Source: Roseicella aerolata
GTDB lineage: Bacteria; Pseudomonadota; Alphaproteobacteria; Acetobacterales; Acetobacteraceae
Reading direction: 5' to 3'
DNA: 64,000 nucleotides
Assembly (NCBI RefSeq): GCF_020523605.1
Contig: NZ_JAJAQI010000002.1
Location: 1-64,000 of the forward strand
The notes below the pieces were generated by a model. The model searched no databases. It had not been told where the DNA came from and saw only the letters and a program-made list of their open reading frames with translations. The translations under genes were made by a program, and so were the position numbers. Positions 8,002 through 15,205 of this stretch are shown here, piece by piece (within the stretch, counting starts at the first letter, position 1; the number at the start of each line of letters is the position of its first letter).

Positions 8002-10221
8002 TCAGAACCGCGTCGTCAGCGCGAAACGTGCGGCGAAGGGCGCGCCCGGGGTGATGTTGTTGTTGCTGTGCGCCACGGGGTAGTACTTCGCGCCGAAGAG
8101 ATTCTCGAAATTCGCCTGCGCCGTGATGCGGTCCGTGACGTTCCAGTAGAGCGCGGCGTCGAAGCGCGTGAAGGCCGGGATCCGCACCGCGTTGTCCGTC
8201 GCGGCGTAGTAGCCGGACTGGTGCACCACGCCGAGCCCGGCGCCGAACTGCGGCAGGAAATCGTAGCGGTTCCAGAGGGAGAGGGTGTTCTGCGGCACGA
8301 AGGGCACGTTGTTGCCCTTCCTGACGGTCGCCGACTGGTCGCTGGTGATCTCCGATTCCTGGATCGCCCAGCCGCCCAGCACGCTCCACTTGTCGGTGAC
8401 GCGGCCGCGCGCGCCCAGCTCGAAGCCACGCGTGCGGGTGCCGTCCACCAGGATGGAGCGGGTGATGTCGTTCGGGTCGGTCACCGCCAGGTTGGTGCGG
8501 TCAAGCTGATACAGCGCCGCGGTGACGGAGAAGGCCGGCCGGACATCCCACTTGGCGCCGACCTCGTAATTGGTGAAGCGCTCCGGCTTCAGCGACTGGT
8601 TGGTCACGGTCAGCGAGCCGAGCTGCTCGCCCGCCCGTGGCAGGTAGGTGTTGCTGAAGCTGGCATAGAGCGAGAGCGGCAGCTGCCGGAGCGGCTGCCA
8701 GACCAGGCCGATGCGCGGCGAGACGGTGTTGTCCGTCTGCTCGAGGCTCTGGCCGGTGCGGTTGTTGCGGACATCCACGTTGAAGTGGTCGAAGCGCAGC
8801 CCGGCGATCAGCTGCAGCCCCGGCAGGAGCTGCACCTGGTCCTGCAGGTAGAAGGCGGCCGTGCTGGCGACGCTGCTGTTGTTGGCATCGGTCGCGCTCT
8901 GGCGGAAGGTGACCGGCACGTTGATGCGGGTGGCGCCGAGCGGGGTGACGAAGCTGGTGGCATTCGCGCCGACCGAGGTGAAGTAGCCGGTATTGCGGTA
9001 GTTGTCCGTCTCCTGCCGCGCCAGTTCGACGCCGGCCAGGATCTTGTGCTGGAAGGGCCCGGTCGTCAGGTCGAAGACCAGGTCGGTCTGGTTGATCAGG
9101 TTCTGCCGGTGGGTCGCCATGTTGTAGGCCGCGATCGAGACCGCCTGGCCATTGGCGCTGACCGCGCCGGAGAAGACGTTCTGGTAGAACTTGTCGTAAT
9201 CGGCGAAGCGGAACTGGTTGCGCAGCAGCACGCCGTTGGTGAAGCGGTGCTCGGCCGAGAGGTTCAGGGCGTTGACCTGGGCATGCACCGGGCTGCGGCC
9301 GGGATCGCCGACGAAGGTGGAGCGGCCGAGGTCGAGCGGCCGGCCGCGGAAGGAGGGGACGCCGCGGTCCGCCGTGCGCTCGTCGCGGAAATACTCGTAG
9401 GAGGCGCGGATGAGGGTGGAATCGCCGATGCGGAAGGCGAAGGTCGGGTTGATGCCGTAGCGCTTGATGTTCACGCCGTCGCGGTAGCTGTCCGACTCCT
9501 CGTACATGCCGAGCAGCCGGAAGGCGGCGTTCTCGTTGATCGCCTGGCCGAGGTCTAGGCTGCCGCGCCACTGGCCGAAGGAGCCGGCCTGCAGCCGGAC
9601 CTCCCGCCGCTGCTCCCAGTCCGCCTGCTTGGTCACGCGGTTGATCACGCCGCCGGTGCCGCCGCGGCCGAAGATCATCGCATTCGGGCCGAGCAGCACC
9701 TCGACGCGGTCGATGTTGTAGAAATCACGGTAGTACTGAACGTCGTCACGGAGACCGTCGACGAATAGGTCGGCGGTGGTGGACTGGCCGCGCAGCACGG
9801 GGGTGTCGCGGTTGCCTTCGCCCTGCGCATAGCCGGCGCCGGGCACGTAGCGCAGCACGTCGCCCAGGTTCTGCGCGGAGAGATCGCGGATCGCTTCCTG
9901 CGTGATGACGGTCACGCTCTGCGGCACGTCGCGCAGCGGCGTGTCGGTCTTCGTCGCCGTGCCGGTGCGCTGCGCGGCATAGCCCGTGGCCGCGGCCGGG
10001 GCGGCGCTGACATCGATCTGCGGCAGGGCGATGGCGCCGCCCTCGGCCGGGGCGGCTGGTGCCGCCGCCTGGGCCAGGGCGGCCGCCGGCGCCGCGAGGG
10101 TGATGGCGAGCAGCGAACTCGCCGCCATCAGCCGCGCCCGCAGGCAGGGGCGCCCAGATTGCCGGATTACGGCCGCCCCGCCCTGCCCGTTCGCTCCCGC
10201 GTCCCGCCCTGCCTCGTGCAT
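8002..10221 (-). CDS. TonB-dependent siderophore receptor
   Basis: This 739-residue outer-membrane receptor imports ferric siderophores using energy from TonB/ExbBD. A long signal region with hydrophobic core (LMAASSLLAITLAAPAAALAQ) precedes a plug domain. The plug begins near the VPQSVTVITQEAIRDLSA motif and continues with LRYVPGAGYAQGEGNRD, PVLRGQ and VEVLLGPNAMIFGRGGTGGVINRVTK. A 22-strand barrel follows, ending in FALTTRF with the terminal phenylalanine expected for barrel assembly. The FhuA/Fiu-type plug fits a catecholate or hydroxamate siderophore; the exact ligand is not readable. ATG 10221 with GGAG nine bases upstream is preferred to the TTG at 10230. A Fur-box-like palindrome lies 24 bp upstream, and exbB/exbD/tonB are divergent next door. 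Confidence 0.93.
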   Translation of the reverse strand: MHEAGRDAGANGQGGAAVIRQSGRPCLRARLMAASSLLAITLAAPAAALAQAAAPAAPAEGGAIALPQIDVSAAPAAATGYAAQRTGTATKTDTPLRDVPQSVTVITQEAIRDLSAQNLGDVLRYVPGAGYAQGEGNRDTPVLRGQSTTADLFVDGLRDDVQYYRDFYNIDRVEVLLGPNAMIFGRGGTGGVINRVTKQADWEQRREVRLQAGSFGQWRGSLDLGQAINENAAFRLLGMYEESDSYRDGVNIKRYGINPTFAFRIGDSTLIRASYEYFRDERTADRGVPSFRGRPLDLGRSTFVGDPGRSPVHAQVNALNLSAEHRFTNGVLLRNQFRFADYDKFYQNVFSGAVSANGQAVSIAAYNMATHRQNLINQTDLVFDLTTGPFQHKILAGVELARQETDNYRNTGYFTSVGANATSFVTPLGATRINVPVTFRQSATDANNSSVASTAAFYLQDQVQLLPGLQLIAGLRFDHFNVDVRNNRTGQSLEQTDNTVSPRIGLVWQPLRQLPLSLYASFSNTYLPRAGEQLGSLTVTNQSLKPERFTNYEVGAKWDVRPAFSVTAALYQLDRTNLAVTDPNDITRSILVDGTRTRGFELGARGRVTDKWSVLGGWAIQESEITSDQSATVRKGNNVPFVPQNTLSLWNRYDFLPQFGAGLGVVHQSGYYAATDNAVRIPAFTRFDAALYWNVTDRITAQANFENLFGAKYYPVAHSNNNITPGAPFAARFALTTRF

Positions 10222-10244
10222 CGGTCCCAACTCCGTATCCGAGA

Positions 10245-10261
10245 ATGCGAATCAGTCGCAT
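10245..10261. promoter_or_regulatory. Fur-box-like palindrome upstream of the siderophore receptor
   Basis: ATGCGAATCAGTCGCAT is a perfect 6-5-6 inverted repeat. Alphaproteobacterial Fur sites have this general TTGCGA-N5-TCGCAA-like form. It sits 24 bp upstream of the receptor ATG, where a repressor could block the promoter. A matching site faces the divergent gene at 10537-10553. Confidence 0.6.
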
Positions 10262-10440
10262 TTGCGGGGCTTAGAACGCAGATCGGTCGGTCTGGCAAGG
10301 GGCTGCCGCTTGCGCGGACCGGCCGGTTGCCGGCTGCAGGCCACACCACGTCGTGATTCCCGCCGGCCGCCCGGACGCGTGGCCGCATCCGGGTCGGGGC
10401 GCCGCACCTGCGGCGGGCCGACCCGGGCAGGCTGGCGCGC

Positions 10441-10500
10441 GCGTTGCACTGGCGCCCGCGTTGCACTGGCGCCCGCGTTGCACTGGAGCGCGCGTTGCAA
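10441..10500 (+). repeat. 17-bp tandem direct repeat, about 3.5 copies
   Basis: The unit GCGTTGCACTGGCGCCC occurs at 10441 and 10458 exactly, at 10475 with two changes, and as a partial GCGTTGCAA at 10492. The spacing is exactly 17 bp each time. There is no gene here. The array lies between the divergent receptor and PepSY gene, and each unit contains TTGCA, the same half-site core as the neighbouring Fur-like palindromes. It may be a regulator array or a simple slippage product. Confidence 0.75.
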
Positions 10501-10536
10501 GAGTCGAGGATCGGAGCCATCGATCCAAGGCCAGGT

Positions 10537-10553
10537 TTGCAAGTTATTCGCAA
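10537..10553. promoter_or_regulatory. Fur-box-like palindrome upstream of the PepSY-exbB-exbD-tonB operon
   Basis: TTGCAAGTTATTCGCAA is a 6-5-6 inverted repeat with one mismatch (TTGCAA against TCGCAA). It matches the layout of the site at 10245-10261. It ends 19 bp before the chosen ATG of the PepSY protein. Iron-responsive repression of the operon is inferred. Confidence 0.55.
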
Positions 10554-10572
10554 TTGCAGTAGGCCTCGCCGC

Positions 10573-11814
10573 ATGTCCAGCCCGGCGCATGCGCCCTCCC
10601 CCGAGAACCCGGCCATGGCGCACCTCCCGGCCAGGACAGGGCGCCGCCCGGGCGGCAGCCCCTCTCGGCCTCTCCTGCTGCTGCATCGCTGGGCGGGGCT
10701 CCTGCTCGGCCTCGTTCTTGCCGTCATCGGGGCGACCGGCAGCATCCTCTCCTTCCAGCGGGAGATCGGGGCGGCGCTCAACCCGGCGCTGTTCCATGCC
10801 TCCGGCCCCGCCGATCCGGCGATCGGCTTCGCGGCGATCCGGCGCCTGGCCGAGGCCCGCGGCCAAGCCATCGGCAGCATCCGCCCGCCGGACACGGTCT
10901 GGCCGGTCTGGGTGGTCTCGCCACCGCGCGGCGCGCGCGGGACGCTGACCGCGCATTACGACCCCACGACCGGCACCCTGCTCGGCGAACGCGACCCGCG
11001 CCGCAGCGTCATCGGCGTGACACGCGAACTGCACGACACGCTCCTGCTCCGCGACCACGGCGGACGCCAGGCGGTGGGCTGGCTCGGCGTGGCGACGCTG
11101 CTGTTCTGCGCCACCGGCATCTGGCTGTGGTGGCCGCGCACCGGCGGCCTCGGCCGTGCCCTGGTCACCCTGCGCCGCCGGCCCGCGCTGCTGCTGCACC
11201 TCGACCTGCACCGGGTCGTCGGGATCTGGATGGCGGCGGTGCTGGCGGTGGTCGCCTTTTCCGGCATCGCCATCATCTTCCCCGGCTGGTTCCGTCCGCT
11301 GCTCGGCATCGAGGCGCCCGCCCCCGCCCCGCAGCGCCCCGGCCCCGCCGGGCGCGGAGAGGCGCGCGAGGCGCCGCGGCAGGACCGCCCTGGCGCGCCC
11401 GTGGGGCCGGATGCCGATGTGATCGCCGCCATGGTGCTCACCCATCTGCCGGGCCAGGAGGTCACCGGCGTGACGCCGCCGGCGCGCCCGGGCCAGCCCT
11501 GGTCGGTGACGCTGCGCCCTCTCGGCACCGATCCGGAGATCCGCGGCCGCACCATGCTCAGCCTCGATGCCACCTCCGGCGCCGTGCTGCAGGAGCGCGG
11601 CCCACGCACCCGCGGCGCGGCGGGGGAGGCGCTGGCGCAGCAGCGCTGGCTGCATGGCGGCGCCCTGCTCGGCATGCCCGGCCGGGTCGTCGTGTTCCTC
11701 TCCGGCCTGGCCATGCCGCTCTTCTTCGTCACCGGCCTCGCCGCCTGGCTGCTCCGCCGCCGCAACCGCCGCCGCCTCCGCGCTGCCGCCTTCCTGTCCG
11801 GGAGCCCCGCATGA
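10573..11814 (+). CDS. PepSY-associated transmembrane protein (iron-regulated membrane protein)
   Basis: This 413-residue inner-membrane protein is of the PepSY_TM family, often found with TonB receptors and thought to help reduce or release imported iron. A first helix (LLLHRWAGLLLGLVLAVIGATGSILSFQREI, about residues 37-67) carries the family's typical H-R-W-x-G motif. A periplasmic PepSY-like region follows. A second helix pair includes GWLGVATLLFCATGIWLWWPR and LHRVVGIWMAAVLAVVAFSGIAIIF, and a last helix near residues 375-400 ends in an Arg-rich tail. The start at ATG 10573 leaves a Fur-like site just upstream; ATG 10615 is an alternative. The stop overlaps the exbB start as ATGA, so the genes are translationally coupled. 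Confidence 0.85.
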   Translation: MSSPAHAPSPENPAMAHLPARTGRRPGGSPSRPLLLLHRWAGLLLGLVLAVIGATGSILSFQREIGAALNPALFHASGPADPAIGFAAIRRLAEARGQAIGSIRPPDTVWPVWVVSPPRGARGTLTAHYDPTTGTLLGERDPRRSVIGVTRELHDTLLLRDHGGRQAVGWLGVATLLFCATGIWLWWPRTGGLGRALVTLRRRPALLLHLDLHRVVGIWMAAVLAVVAFSGIAIIFPGWFRPLLGIEAPAPAPQRPGPAGRGEAREAPRQDRPGAPVGPDADVIAAMVLTHLPGQEVTGVTPPARPGQPWSVTLRPLGTDPEIRGRTMLSLDATSGAVLQERGPRTRGAAGEALAQQRWLHGGALLGMPGRVVVFLSGLAMPLFFVTGLAAWLLRRRNRRRLRAAAFLSGSPA

Positions 11815-12494
11815 ACCCCGCCCCCCCTGATCTCTCGCCCCTCGCCCTTCTCCTGCAGGCGGATATCGTCGTGCAGGCGGTGATGGCGGTGCTGGCGCTC
11901 GCCTCGCTCGCCTGCTGGGCCATCATCCTCGAGAAGACGGTGGTGCTGCGCCGCCTGGCGCGGGAGGCGCGTGCGCTGGCCGCCCAGGCAAGGGTGCGGC
12001 CGGACGGTGCCGCCCCCGCGGGTGAGGGCCTTGCCGCCGTGACGCTCCGCGCCGGCCATGCGGAATGGCGCGAGGGGCGCGACCATGCCGAGACCGCCGG
12101 CGAGTTCCGCGACCGGCTGGAGCGCGCCATGCGCGGCGCCGTGACGCAGGAACTGCGCCAGGCGGAACCCGGCCTGCCGCTGCTGGCGACCATCGGCTCG
12201 GTCAGCCCCTTCATCGGCCTCTTCGGCACGGTCTGGGGCATCATGCACAGCTTCTCCGGCATCGCCGCGCAGCAGGACACCAGCCTCGCCACCGTGGCGC
12301 CGGGCATAGCGGAGGCGCTCTTCGCCACCGCCATCGGCCTTGTCGCCGCCATTCCCGCGACCATCGCCTACAACCGCTACGCCACCCGCCTCTCCCGCAT
12401 CCGGCAGGAGGCGCTGGCCGCGGCCGGCGCGATCGCCGGGCGGCTGGCGCGCCGGCCGGCCCTGGTGGCCGGCGGCCGCGCGGCGGCGGAGTAG
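11811..12494 (+). CDS. exbB: Biopolymer transport protein ExbB
   Basis: This 227-residue MotA/TolQ/ExbB proton-channel subunit has three predicted helices: an N-terminal one (VVQAVMAVLALASLACWAIILEK), a middle one beginning PLLATIGSVSPFIGLFGTVWGIMHSF, and a third, ALFATAIGLVAAIPATIAYNRY. With ExbD it converts proton motive force into motion of TonB, which powers outer-membrane siderophore receptors. It is translationally coupled to the PepSY gene and followed by exbD after 5 bp. The whole set is divergent from the siderophore receptor, so it probably serves that receptor. Confidence 0.93.
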   Translation: MNPAPPDLSPLALLLQADIVVQAVMAVLALASLACWAIILEKTVVLRRLAREARALAAQARVRPDGAAPAGEGLAAVTLRAGHAEWREGRDHAETAGEFRDRLERAMRGAVTQELRQAEPGLPLLATIGSVSPFIGLFGTVWGIMHSFSGIAAQQDTSLATVAPGIAEALFATAIGLVAAIPATIAYNRYATRLSRIRQEALAAAGAIAGRLARRPALVAGGRAAAE

Positions 12495-12499
12495 CGGCC

Positions 12500-12949
12500 A
12501 TGGCCATGATGCTGCCGGGCGGAGGCAAGGAAGACGGGGAGGCGCATCCCGTCGCCGACATCAATGTGACGCCGCTGGTCGATGTGATGCTGGTGCTGCT
12601 GGTCATCTTCATGGTGACGGCGCCGATGCTGACGGCCGGCGTCACCGTGGACCTGCCACGCACCGCGGCCCCGCGACTCGCCCCGCCGGAGCCGCCGGAG
12701 CCGCCGCTGGAACTTGGCCTGACGCGGGACGGCAAGCTTTTCCTGTTCAAGGAGGAACTGGCCGAGCCGGAACTGGAGCCGCGCCTCGCCGCCCTGCATG
12801 CCGAAACGCCGGACCGCGCCCTGCATCTCCGCGCCGATCGCGGCATCGAATATGGCGAGGTGCTGCGGGTGATGGGGCTGGTGCACCGCGCCGGCATCCA
12901 CCGGGTGGCGCTGGTCTCGCAGCCCGAGCCGGCGCCCGCGGCGCGCTGA
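12500..12949 (+). CDS. exbD: Biopolymer transport protein ExbD
   Basis: This 149-residue ExbD/TolR family protein has a short cytoplasmic start, then the conserved DINVTPLVDVMLVLLVIFM helix around residues 20-40. It contains the membrane aspartate (in PLVDV) that carries protons. A periplasmic domain follows (LELGLTRDGKLFLF ... LHLRADRGIEYGEVLRVMGLVHRAGIHRVALVS) with the usual ExbD/TolR fold. It works with ExbB and TonB. The start at ATG 12500 is 5 bp after exbB, and tonB starts 3 bp after the exbD stop codon. Confidence 0.93.
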   Translation: MAMMLPGGGKEDGEAHPVADINVTPLVDVMLVLLVIFMVTAPMLTAGVTVDLPRTAAPRLAPPEPPEPPLELGLTRDGKLFLFKEELAEPELEPRLAALHAETPDRALHLRADRGIEYGEVLRVMGLVHRAGIHRVALVSQPEPAPAAR

Positions 12950-12952
12950 TCG

Positions 12953-13855
12953 ATGGCGCTCGGCAGGCCCCGCCCGGTCCCCATGGCACTGGAGACACCC
13001 CCGACCCCGCCGGCGGCCGCACCGGCCCCGCCCGGCCCGGCCGCCCGGGGCCGCGCCCTGGCCTGGGCCGGCTCCGCCGCGCTGCATCTGGCGGCCGGCG
13101 CCGTGCTGATGATCGGCCTGCCGGCGAAGCCGCCGCAGGCGCTGCCGGTGATGCTGCTGGAGATGCCGGCCCCTGAACCCTCGCTGCCGGTCGAAGCGCC
13201 GATGCCGGCCGGACAGATGGCAGCCGAGGCAGCACCGGAACCCCTGCCCCCCATCCCCGCCGAGCCGCCGCCGCCGGAGCCGCCCCCCATGGCCGAGCCG
13301 CCGCCGGAACCGCCGCCGCCGCTCGCCGAGGCGCCGCCGGAACCGCCGCCGCCCGAGCCGGCGAAGGTCGATCCGCCACCACCCGAGCCGCCGGCCACGG
13401 CGGCGGAGCTGCCGCCGCCGCCGCCCCCGCCGCCGCCCGCCCCGGCGCAGCCGCGCCGCCCGCCACCGCCGCGCCCGGCCATGGCGCAGGCCGCGCCGAG
13501 CCCCGCGCCTGCCGCGCCGCCTAGCCCGCCCGCCGCAGCGCCGGCCCCGGCGGCGGCCATGGCGGCGCCCTCGCCGCACTATGTCGCGCAGCTCTTCGCC
13601 GCGCTGGAACGCCACAAGACCTATCCCTCCGAGGCCCGCTACCGGCGTGCCCAGGGCGTCGCCATGCTCCGCTTCCGGATGCGGCGCGACGGCACGGTCG
13701 TCGGCTACCGGCTGGAGCGCAGCGCCGGCGACGCCGCGCTGGACGAGGCGGTGCTGGCCATGATCCAGCGCGCCTCCCCGCTGCCCGCCCCGCCGGCCGA
13801 GTTGCCGGGCGACCCGATCGAGCTGACCGTGCCGGTCCGCTTCGCCCTGCGCTGA
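12953..13855 (+). CDS. tonB: Energy transducer TonB
   Basis: This 300-residue TonB has a single N-terminal membrane anchor (about residues 35-56, ALAWAGSAALHLAAGAVLMIGL). A very long Pro/Glu/Ala-rich periplasmic spacer follows (about 75-200, many PPEPPP units). The C-terminal TonB domain (about 207-300) has YVAQLFAALERHKTYPSEARYRRAQGVA and the closing PIELTVPVRFALR. The spacer lets TonB span the periplasm to the receptor's TonB box. The Pro-rich DNA is low-complexity and explains the repeated CCGCCG tracts here. It is the last gene of the PepSY-exbB-exbD-tonB operon; no clear terminator follows. Confidence 0.92.
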   Translation: MALGRPRPVPMALETPPTPPAAAPAPPGPAARGRALAWAGSAALHLAAGAVLMIGLPAKPPQALPVMLLEMPAPEPSLPVEAPMPAGQMAAEAAPEPLPPIPAEPPPPEPPPMAEPPPEPPPPLAEAPPEPPPPEPAKVDPPPPEPPATAAELPPPPPPPPPAPAQPRRPPPPRPAMAQAAPSPAPAAPPSPPAAAPAPAAAMAAPSPHYVAQLFAALERHKTYPSEARYRRAQGVAMLRFRMRRDGTVVGYRLERSAGDAALDEAVLAMIQRASPLPAPPAELPGDPIELTVPVRFALR

Positions 13856-13909
13856 GCGGCGGCATCACCGCGCCGTATTCGCGGCAGCGCCGGCATCGGT
13901 GCCAGAGCG

Positions 13910-14007
13910 GATCGCGGCAGGTAGTGCACGGCCGGACGCGTGCAGCCGCTCGCAAAACAAAGAGCACCAACGGATTGGCGTTCAGTCTTGAGCGCAATCC
14001 GCTGTAG
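13910..14007 (-). repeat. Dispersed two-hairpin intergenic repeat, copy D
   Basis: Read on the minus strand it starts CTACAGCGGATTGCG and ends GCCGCGATC, like copies at 14979, 37975 and 56995. The first half can fold through GCGGATTGCG pairing with CGCCAATCCG. It sits between tonB and an unknown gene. Confidence 0.65.
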
Positions 14008-14057
14008 CCTGCCCCATGGCCCGGGCGTCCCCGGCGCCCCGGCCGAGGGAGAGAGTC

Positions 14058-14468
14058 ATGCCCAACGCCGTCCGCGAGCAGCACCCCTATCTCGACCTCT
14101 TCGCCTTCGCCCTGGTGCCCTATGCCAAGCACGGGCCGGACCACAGCAAGGACCCGCCCACGCCGCGCATGCTGCCGCTGACCGGCGGCTCGCCGGAATC
14201 GCAGCGGGTGCTGGACCTGCTGCTCGGCGCCGACCGCGACATCCGCGACGACCATGCCCGGGCCGCCGGCATCAACCTGGAATTGGCCGAGACCCGCATC
14301 CGGCTGGCCATCAGCCATGGCGACCGGTCACCGCGGCTGGAGAGCGCGCTGAAATGCATCGCCCTGGCGCGGGAGGAAGTGGCGCGCGGCGACACGCGCC
14401 GGGCCTGCGCCGCGCTGGCCGATGCGATCAAGGCGGCAACGCCTGCCGGGCCGGGCCGGGCCCCGTAA
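14058..14468 (+). CDS. Hypothetical protein, 136 residues
   Basis: I recognise no family. The protein is soluble, with a short conserved-looking N-terminus (HPYLDLFAFALVPYAKHGPDHSKDPP), then helical stretches. Those include RVLDLLLGADRDIRDDHARAAGINLELAETRIRLAI and a C-terminal alanine-rich helix. The ATG at 14058 has a GGGAGAGAG ribosome site just upstream and is preferred to a start at 14016. Codon use matches the neighbours. It stands alone behind repeat copy D and 94 bp before another small gene on the same strand. Confidence 0.6.
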   Translation: MPNAVREQHPYLDLFAFALVPYAKHGPDHSKDPPTPRMLPLTGGSPESQRVLDLLLGADRDIRDDHARAAGINLELAETRIRLAISHGDRSPRLESALKCIALAREEVARGDTRRACAALADAIKAATPAGPGRAP

Positions 14469-14562
14469 CGGCGGGGAACAGGCGCCAACCCGGCGGCGTT
14501 CCTCCCCGGCGTGCCTGTCGCCTTGCGGTGGCGGGGACGCCGAACGGCAAGGAGGACCGCAC

Positions 14563-14793
14563 ATGTCCCGCAAGAATCACGCGCCCGGCGCCGGCGGTGG
14601 CAAGGAGAAGGGCCGCTCGGCCGGCGACCAGCAGACCGGCGGCGTGACCGGCGGCAAGCTCGGCGGCACCAACCCGCTCCGCTACCACGACGATGTCAGC
14701 GGCCGTCGCGGCGAGGCCGGGCAGGCCGGCGGCGGGACGCCGCAGGAGACGGAGCGCGTGCAGGACGACAAGGACCGGTCCGGCCGGCCCTGA
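14563..14793 (+). CDS. Small hydrophilic, probably disordered protein, 76 residues
   Basis: A strong ribosome site (AAGGAGG, about 7 bases before ATG 14563) supports translation. The protein is rich in Gly, Lys, Asp, Gln and Arg, with no hydrophobic core (for example GGKEKGRSAGDQQTGG, then TGGKLGGTNPLRYHDDV). That composition resembles small stress-associated hydrophilic proteins, but I cannot name a family. No signal peptide or membrane segment is visible. Confidence 0.6.
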   Translation: MSRKNHAPGAGGGKEKGRSAGDQQTGGVTGGKLGGTNPLRYHDDVSGRRGEAGQAGGGTPQETERVQDDKDRSGRP

Positions 14794-15205
14794 GGCAGGC
14801 GGGGCGACGGCATCCCTGCGGTCGCCCGATGCCCAGGACGTCACTCCCCGCGAGGGAGGTCGGGGGCCCGACGGGGGCACCGGCCCTGGGGAGAGGGGAG
14901 AGGCGAGGGGACGGCATCCGTCCACCCGCCCGATGCCCAGGGTTGCTCCCTCCCGGAGCGGCCCTCCGCAGGCTGGCGCTACAGCGGAGTGCGTCCATGT
15001 CGGAACGCCCATCCGCGAGGGCCCTTTGGTCTTCGAGCAGGTTCACGCTGCCGGGCCATCACGCCCGTCCGCGATCCGCCCTGGCGCCGTACGGGTCCAT
15101 GATCGGGGCCTTGGGTAGTCAGGCGCCCCGGATGGGGCGACCCGCAAGGCTTGGCCCATGCCGGCCGCCGAAGGTCCAGGCCTCCTGCGGCGGGCCCGCG
15201 GGCGT
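14794..15205. other. Gene-free 412-bp interval with a short direct repeat
   Basis: No convincing gene is present. A roughly 32-bp direct repeat occurs at 14806-14837 and 14910-14942; both copies begin GACGGCATCC and end GCCCGATGCCCAGG, with a different middle. Repeat copy A occupies 14979-15076. The interval separates a plus-strand gene from a minus-strand gene, so both ends are transcript 3' ends. Confidence 0.6.
14979..15076 (+). repeat. Dispersed two-hairpin intergenic repeat, copy A
   Basis: It starts CTACAGCGGAGTGCG and ends CACGCCCGTCCGCGATC. It shares with copy B (56995) the CATGTC.GAACGC centre, the CTTT...TCGAGCAG.TTC middle and the identical CACGCCCGTCCGCGATC end. The element can fold as GCGGA/TCCGC in the first half and GGGC/GCCC in the second. 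Confidence 0.7.

Noticed and set aside
10441-10500. Possible CRISPR or plasmid iteron array
   Set aside because: The repeats are contiguous 17-mers without spacers. No cas or replication initiator genes are nearby, and the setting is an iron-uptake promoter.
13250-13560. CCGCCG-rich repeats as a microsatellite or regulatory array
   Set aside because: They encode the Pro-rich spacer of TonB, a normal feature of that protein.
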